Source: Microbacteriaceae bacterium PS02067 (GTDB lineage Bacteria > Actinomycetota > Actinomycetes > Actinomycetales > Microbacteriaceae). From it: a stretch of DNA of 49,871 nt. Position numbers and translations under genes: made by a program. Shown in pieces: positions 46,940 to 49,871 of the stretch. Under the pieces are notes generated by a model that had not been told where the DNA came from, did no database searches, and saw only the letters and a list, made by a program, of their open reading frames with translations. The stretch lies in assembly GCA_029960085.1 (NCBI GenBank), contig JASCPG010000015.1, positions 1 to 49,871 of the forward strand, given 5' to 3'. Positions within the stretch are counted from its first letter, which is position 1; each line of letters starts with the position of its first letter.

Positions 46940-47596
46940 ATGCGCAGGATGCCGATGCCGCCGCGGATTCCACCGCTCGGCTCCGCTCGGTCCGTCAGCG
47001 ACGCCCATGTCACGACGAGCCGTGCGGCCGATGGCCGACGGCGAACGGTAGTCGAGCACGCCCCGCTGTAGGGGATCACTCCCGCGATGCTGCTCTGGTG
47101 GTTCCGTAACGTCGAAGGCGACATGGGCTACCGCGACCAGGAAGTCACGCGCGACCGCGAGTGGCATCCAGACCACCTGCTGTGGGAACTCAGACGACCC
47201 AGCCGGGCGGGCAGCTACGGGGCGGGCGCACGGGTCAGGCGGGTGGAGCGGTTTGCCGGCGACTCGGGCTACTACTTCGATCTGACCTGGCTCATCACTC
47301 GCTACGACAAGGCCGCAACGACACGGGTCGTCCGCCTCTTCGGCGCGACAGTCGTGGAGCGGGAGGACCGCTGGATCCAAGTCGGCCGCGAACTGCGCTA
47401 CACGTCGGTCCTCACCCTCGGCATGCGCGGTCGCCTCGGACGGCTTCTGAACCGAACGATCTTCCACGTGCTCGTACCAAGAGGTGTGGAGGCTGCGTGG
47501 GTGACCCACAACGTAGAAGAGGTGGGATTCCTCGAATGGATCCTCGTCGGTCTGTACGTGGGCGAGGGGCCCGATTCGCTGGCCAGCGGCGCGTGA
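46940..47596 (+). pseudogene. Second PhlG-like gene, broken by one in-frame TAG
   Basis: Translation from ATG 46,940, seven bases after AAGGAG, gives a product colinear with the intact PhlG-like protein at 45,061-45,702. TAG at 47,069-47,071 interrupts HAPL*GITPAMLLWWF where the intact copy reads HEPLQGITPEMLLSWF, so a CAG-to-TAG change is likely. The remaining 175 codons are open and end THNVEEVGFLEWILVGLY. Other changes also suggest lost function: WHPLDH has become WHPDH, and LEHTW and THYTS have lost their His residues. An ATG at 47,087 could restart translation, giving a 169-residue protein without the N-terminal 49 residues. Confidence 0.75.
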
Positions 47597-47600
47597 ACAG

Positions 47601-48158
47601 CTACGCCCACGTTCCGCGTGGCGTCCAGCGGTAGAGCACGTCGGGCTCGTTCTCTTCGTTGTCTCCCGCGGGTTCAGCCACCGCCTGGAACCCGTGACGT
47701 TCATAGAAGCCGCGGGCCAGGACGTTTCGTTGGAATGTCCACAGGTCGAGATGCGCCGGTGCTGATTCCTGCGCTATACGGTCTAACCGGGAGCCGACGC
47801 CCTGCCCCTGCGCGGCTGCGGTGACGTGCGGCTGATCCAACCAGCCGGGGCTGACGGCGAGCACGGCGACCATGTCGCCGCTACTCGTGTGCCGGGCGAC
47901 GTGCACGTCGTGATGCGGCAGCAGGATGTCCGCTGCTCAGACTTCATCCTCTGCAAGGGTGTGCACGATGTCGAGCCATGGCATCGACTCAGCTTTCGAC
48001 ATCCTGATTAATCGCACGATAGCCGGCGCGTCCGGTTCCACGGCGGGGACGATGTCGATGGGCAGGGAAGTTCTCTCAGTGTCCAGCACAGGGCTAGTGA
48101 GCTCTTGCCCGTCCCCTCCGCGGGATCTCGCTTGGCGGCTCGCTGCGTCGTCAGCCAT
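47601..48158 (-). pseudogene. GNAT acetyltransferase, broken by one in-frame TGA
   Basis: One reading frame runs from ATG 48,158 to 47,601 with a single TGA at 47,937-47,939. Before it come IVPAVEPDAPAIVRLIRMSK and MPWLDIVHTLAEDEV. After it come AADILLPHHDVHVARH, MVAVLAVSPGWLDQPHV, the acetyl-CoA loop AAAQGQGVGSRL and FYERHGFQAV. Together this is a normal-length GNAT protein (185 positions); the stop replaces a residue that is Trp in many relatives (TGG to TGA). The start overlaps the end of the upstream hydrolase fragment (ATGGCTGA), so the two were once coupled. Confidence 0.75.
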
Positions 48159-48486
48159 GGTCGTCATCTTCCCAGCTCTCGAGTACTTGCTGGGCACGGG
48201 TCCAAAGAAGAGCGCCGCCTGCATCTCCGACTATGCGGCGGTGCGCTCCGGGGATCCGGCTGGTGAGCGTGGACCCGAGGTCAGGTGAGTGTGCGGTGTC
48301 CTGCTCGCCGACGAGGATGTCGACTCGGCACCGGACGTCCTCCAGTGGGAGGTTCCACGGGCTCATCGCGATGAGCGTGTCGCGGACGTAGCCAGCACCG
48401 TTATGAGCGAACCCCTCCGCCAGGGCGCGTCGGTACATCGCAAGGAACGCCGGAGAGGCGCCGCTGCCCTGGAGAACACTCCCTGC
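48151..48486 (-). pseudogene. Alpha/beta hydrolase, C-terminal fragment
   Basis: The open frame begins right after a TAG at 48,487-48,489 and covers only the C-terminal third of an alpha/beta hydrolase. SPAFLAMYRRALAEG, YVRDTLIAMSPWNLPL and VRCRVDILVGEQDTAHSPDLG (read in pieces) include the region with the acidic catalytic residue. The usual His in GEGH is replaced by AGGALL. The nucleophile half is missing. It abuts the broken GNAT gene. Confidence 0.6.
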
Positions 48487-48536
48487 CTATCCCGATGCGG
48501 CCCGAGCGTGTCGCGTTCGGATCGGCGTCCGCGGGA

Positions 48537-48583
48537 GGGACCGGAAAAGCCGAAGCGGTCCCTGACCCTGCGGAAAGGACCGC
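48537..48583. other. Three-arm repeat able to form alternative hairpins
   Basis: GGGACCG (48,537), CGGTCCC (48,556) and GGACCGC (48,577) allow the middle segment to pair with either neighbour. On paper this is an attenuator-like switch. No gene with a clear start follows on either strand before the tRNA, so it may be only a relic. Confidence 0.35.
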
Positions 48584-48611
48584 ATAACCCACTTGGGTGG
48601 CCTGAGATGAC

Positions 48612-48639
48612 GAACACCCCTGATCTACCAGGGGTGTTC
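48612..48639 (-). terminator. Terminator downstream of tRNA-Ala
   Basis: An 11-bp perfect stem (GAACACCCCTG and complement) with a 6-nt loop lies five bases beyond the tRNA 3' end, on the side where minus-strand transcription would stop. Confidence 0.8.
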
Positions 48640-48643
48640 TCGG

Positions 48644-48716
48644 TGGGCCTAAGGGGACTCGAACCCCTGACCCCCTGCATGCCATGCAGGTGTGCTACCA
48701 GCTGCGCCACAGGCCC
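48644..48716 (-). tRNA. tRNA-Ala (anticodon GGC)
   Basis: The 73-nt cloverleaf on the minus strand starts GGGCCTGTGGCGCAGCTGG and ends GGTTCGAGTCCCCTTAGGCCC plus discriminator A. The 7-bp acceptor stem has one G-T pair. The anticodon stem CCTGC/GCAGG encloses the loop ATGGCAT with anticodon GGC, reading GCC. It is intact, has its own terminator, and is flanked on both sides by broken genes. Confidence 0.95.
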
Positions 48717-48893
48717 GGATGATCTCGCCGATGCCCAAAACCCCCGGAATCCTGCACTTCGGCTTCACTCCGGTGGTGGTGATAGCCAGCATACGCGACC
48801 GGGCTTCGATGGATCTGGACGCTCCTGGAGAGATCTCGAGGCATCTGAACAGTCGAGTAAGTGTCTACATCTCGAATCTCGGCAGCCGGCCGC
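48717..48893. other. Non-coding stretch upstream of tRNA-Ala
   Basis: No gene is recognised. This region should contain the tRNA promoter on the minus strand; I cannot place it with confidence. Confidence 0.35.
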
Positions 48894-49037
48894 TCAATCC
48901 CGCCACCGACGCAAGGTGACCGTGACGCCCTCTCGCCAGCCGCGGACCGCGTCGTCGAGGAACGCGATCTGCTCGACGGAGAGGCGGCCGGTCCGTACGC
49001 TCCTACCGCACTGCTGCATCCAGAGGGATAGTCGACG
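48894..49037 (-). pseudogene. Helicase-associated-domain fragment
   Basis: The last 47 codons of this frame, with RLSLWMQQCGRSVRTGRLS and VEQIAFLDDAVRGWREG, resemble a helicase-associated (HA) repeat: a Trp in the first helix, a G-x-L-S turn, and a GW near the end. Upstream in frame the sequence turns into unrelated low-complexity translation, so only the C-terminal piece remains. Confidence 0.45.
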
Positions 49038-49217
49038 CTCCGGCGCAGTGGCGCCCCCGCCGGCTAGGGAAGTACCGCTCCTTCCGCTCCCGATCGCCGA
49101 ACTCGAGCGCGCTGCGCGTCCATGCGTCACTCCGCGGTCCGCAGCCGCGTCACTCTGGAACGTATTCGTCACGCCATGCGGTGCGGTGGAGCGGTTGCTT
49201 TCGGCGTCGCAGGTCGA

Positions 49218-49357
49218 GTGATCGTGCTCGCCGTGCCGAACCGCAGCCTGCTGGGCGACTCGGCCTACATCCGCTCCGTCATCGAAGAGATCGATGGGCC
49301 CGTGCTGCTGGCCGGCCACAGCTACGGGGGCGCCGTGATCACCGTCGCCGGCTTGCA
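49218..49357 (+). pseudogene. Alpha/beta hydrolase, central fragment
   Basis: About 46 codons with IDGPVLLAGHSYGGAVITVA, the nucleophile elbow G-H-S-Y-G-G of an alpha/beta hydrolase, preceded by AVPNRSLLGDSAYIRSV. Sequence before and after does not continue the family, so it is a fragment. It is on the opposite strand from the C-terminal hydrolase fragment at 48,151-48,486 and need not come from the same gene. Between here and 49,549 I see no further gene. Confidence 0.55.
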
Positions 49358-49549
49358 TGCACCTCCTCCGCTGACGGCCGCCAGACGGCATCCAGCGCAC
49401 GCGAGCGCGAGCAGACTCGCCGTTACGTTCACGATGGTGACAGTCGCAATCACCGAGCCAGTCTCCCCGCGCACGTTCCGTGAACCGGCGCCACGAGCAG
49501 CCTCTTCAGCCGTGCAGTTCCCGCCCACCAATCTCAGCTGTCGCGTAGC

Positions 49550-49871
49550 TCAATCGCGGACAGTCCAGTCGGCGCCGTGGGCATTCAGGAGGACGGAGAG
49601 TTCGACCGCCCATCGCTGCTGCTGTTCACGCGCTTCGTCGATCCGCCCGGCCGCGTGAAGCAGATCCGCGTAGTGCGACCGCAGTGCGACGGTCGCCTCG
49701 CCGTCGCCCGATATCTCGGCGAGGGTCACCGCATCCTCGGCGGCCTGGAGAACGCTGGGGTCGTCGCCAGCGATCTCCGCCGCTCGTCCGAGCGCAGCGA
49801 GGGCCTCGCTGGTGCGCCGCCGGCGCCCCAGCGCCGTGCCGCGGGCGCCGTACACGCGGACGGTGTTGCGG
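49550..49871 (-). CDS. TPR-like helical protein, C-terminal part (runs off the window)
   Basis: The open frame covers the whole right edge and ends with TGA at 49,550-49,552. It encodes Ala-rich helix pairs of TPR character (SEALAALGRAAEIAGDD, AEDAVTLAEISGDGEAT, YADLLHAAGRIDEAREQQ). The start lies outside the window. It could be the C-terminus of a SARP- or LuxR-type regulator or a plain TPR protein; the visible part cannot decide. Confidence 0.55.
   Translation of the reverse strand, partial: RNTVRVYGARGTALGRRRRTSEALAALGRAAEIAGDDPSVLQAAEDAVTLAEISGDGEATVALRSHYADLLHAAGRIDEAREQQQRWAVELSVLLNAHGADWTVRD

Noticed and set aside
46940..48158. Recoding of TAG and TGA as sense codons, suggested by two single in-frame stops in neighbouring genes
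   Set aside because: Dozens of core genes in the window end normally with TAG or TGA, and both broken genes show other signs of decay. No selenocysteine or pyrrolysine signal is seen.

Overview
The window is high-GC actinobacterial DNA. The core gene set and order (acnA, DUF3159, DUF3710, dut, DUF3093, DUF4193, sepH; topoisomerase IV genes; sigA; lpdA-sucB; glnA), and the very frequent heptamer GGATGCC/GGCATCC, point to Microbacteriaceae, most likely Microbacterium or a close relative. No database search was possible, so all names rest on recognised motifs and family knowledge.

Positions 1-28,877 are mostly conserved chromosome. Aconitase is followed by a string of small actinobacterial families, the cell-division protein SepH, a phosphodiesterase-like protein, and the topoisomerase IV genes parC and parE. 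Next come the primary sigma factor, an M17 aminopeptidase, the E3 and E2 subunits of a 2-oxo acid dehydrogenase, and type I glutamine synthetase behind a good GlnR box. One insert interrupts this core: a 2.3-kb cassette between parC and parE (10,664-12,976). It holds a LuxR-type response regulator, a divergent 14-residue ORF with a strong ribosome binding site, and a membrane histidine kinase. A 35-bp box lies on both sides of the peptide-kinase pair, followed by a hairpin-rich non-coding stretch. I regard this as the best candidate for an undescribed signalling unit.

Positions 28,878-49,871 are accessory. The GGATGCC signature becomes rare there. The region opens with a truncated IS3-type element, then a PfkB kinase and a berberine-bridge-type flavin oxidase. 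Next are a TetR regulator and a divergent flavin monooxygenase sharing a two-operator promoter region; the monooxygenase gene overlaps a 1,106-residue SARP/ATPase regulator by 4 bp. On the opposite strand, an NAD(P)-binding epimerase-like protein, a phloroglucinol-hydrolase (PhlG)-like protein and a 2,486-residue LAATG-anchored surface protein with an embedded lipase-like domain form an apparent operon.

The last 3 kb is decaying. A second PhlG-like gene is broken by one in-frame TAG and an acetyltransferase gene by one in-frame TGA. Hydrolase and helicase-associated fragments surround an intact tRNA-Ala(GGC). The window ends inside a TPR-like gene. The likely theme of the accessory part is a regulated flavoenzyme and C-C hydrolase set plus a surface protein, acquired horizontally and partly eroded.
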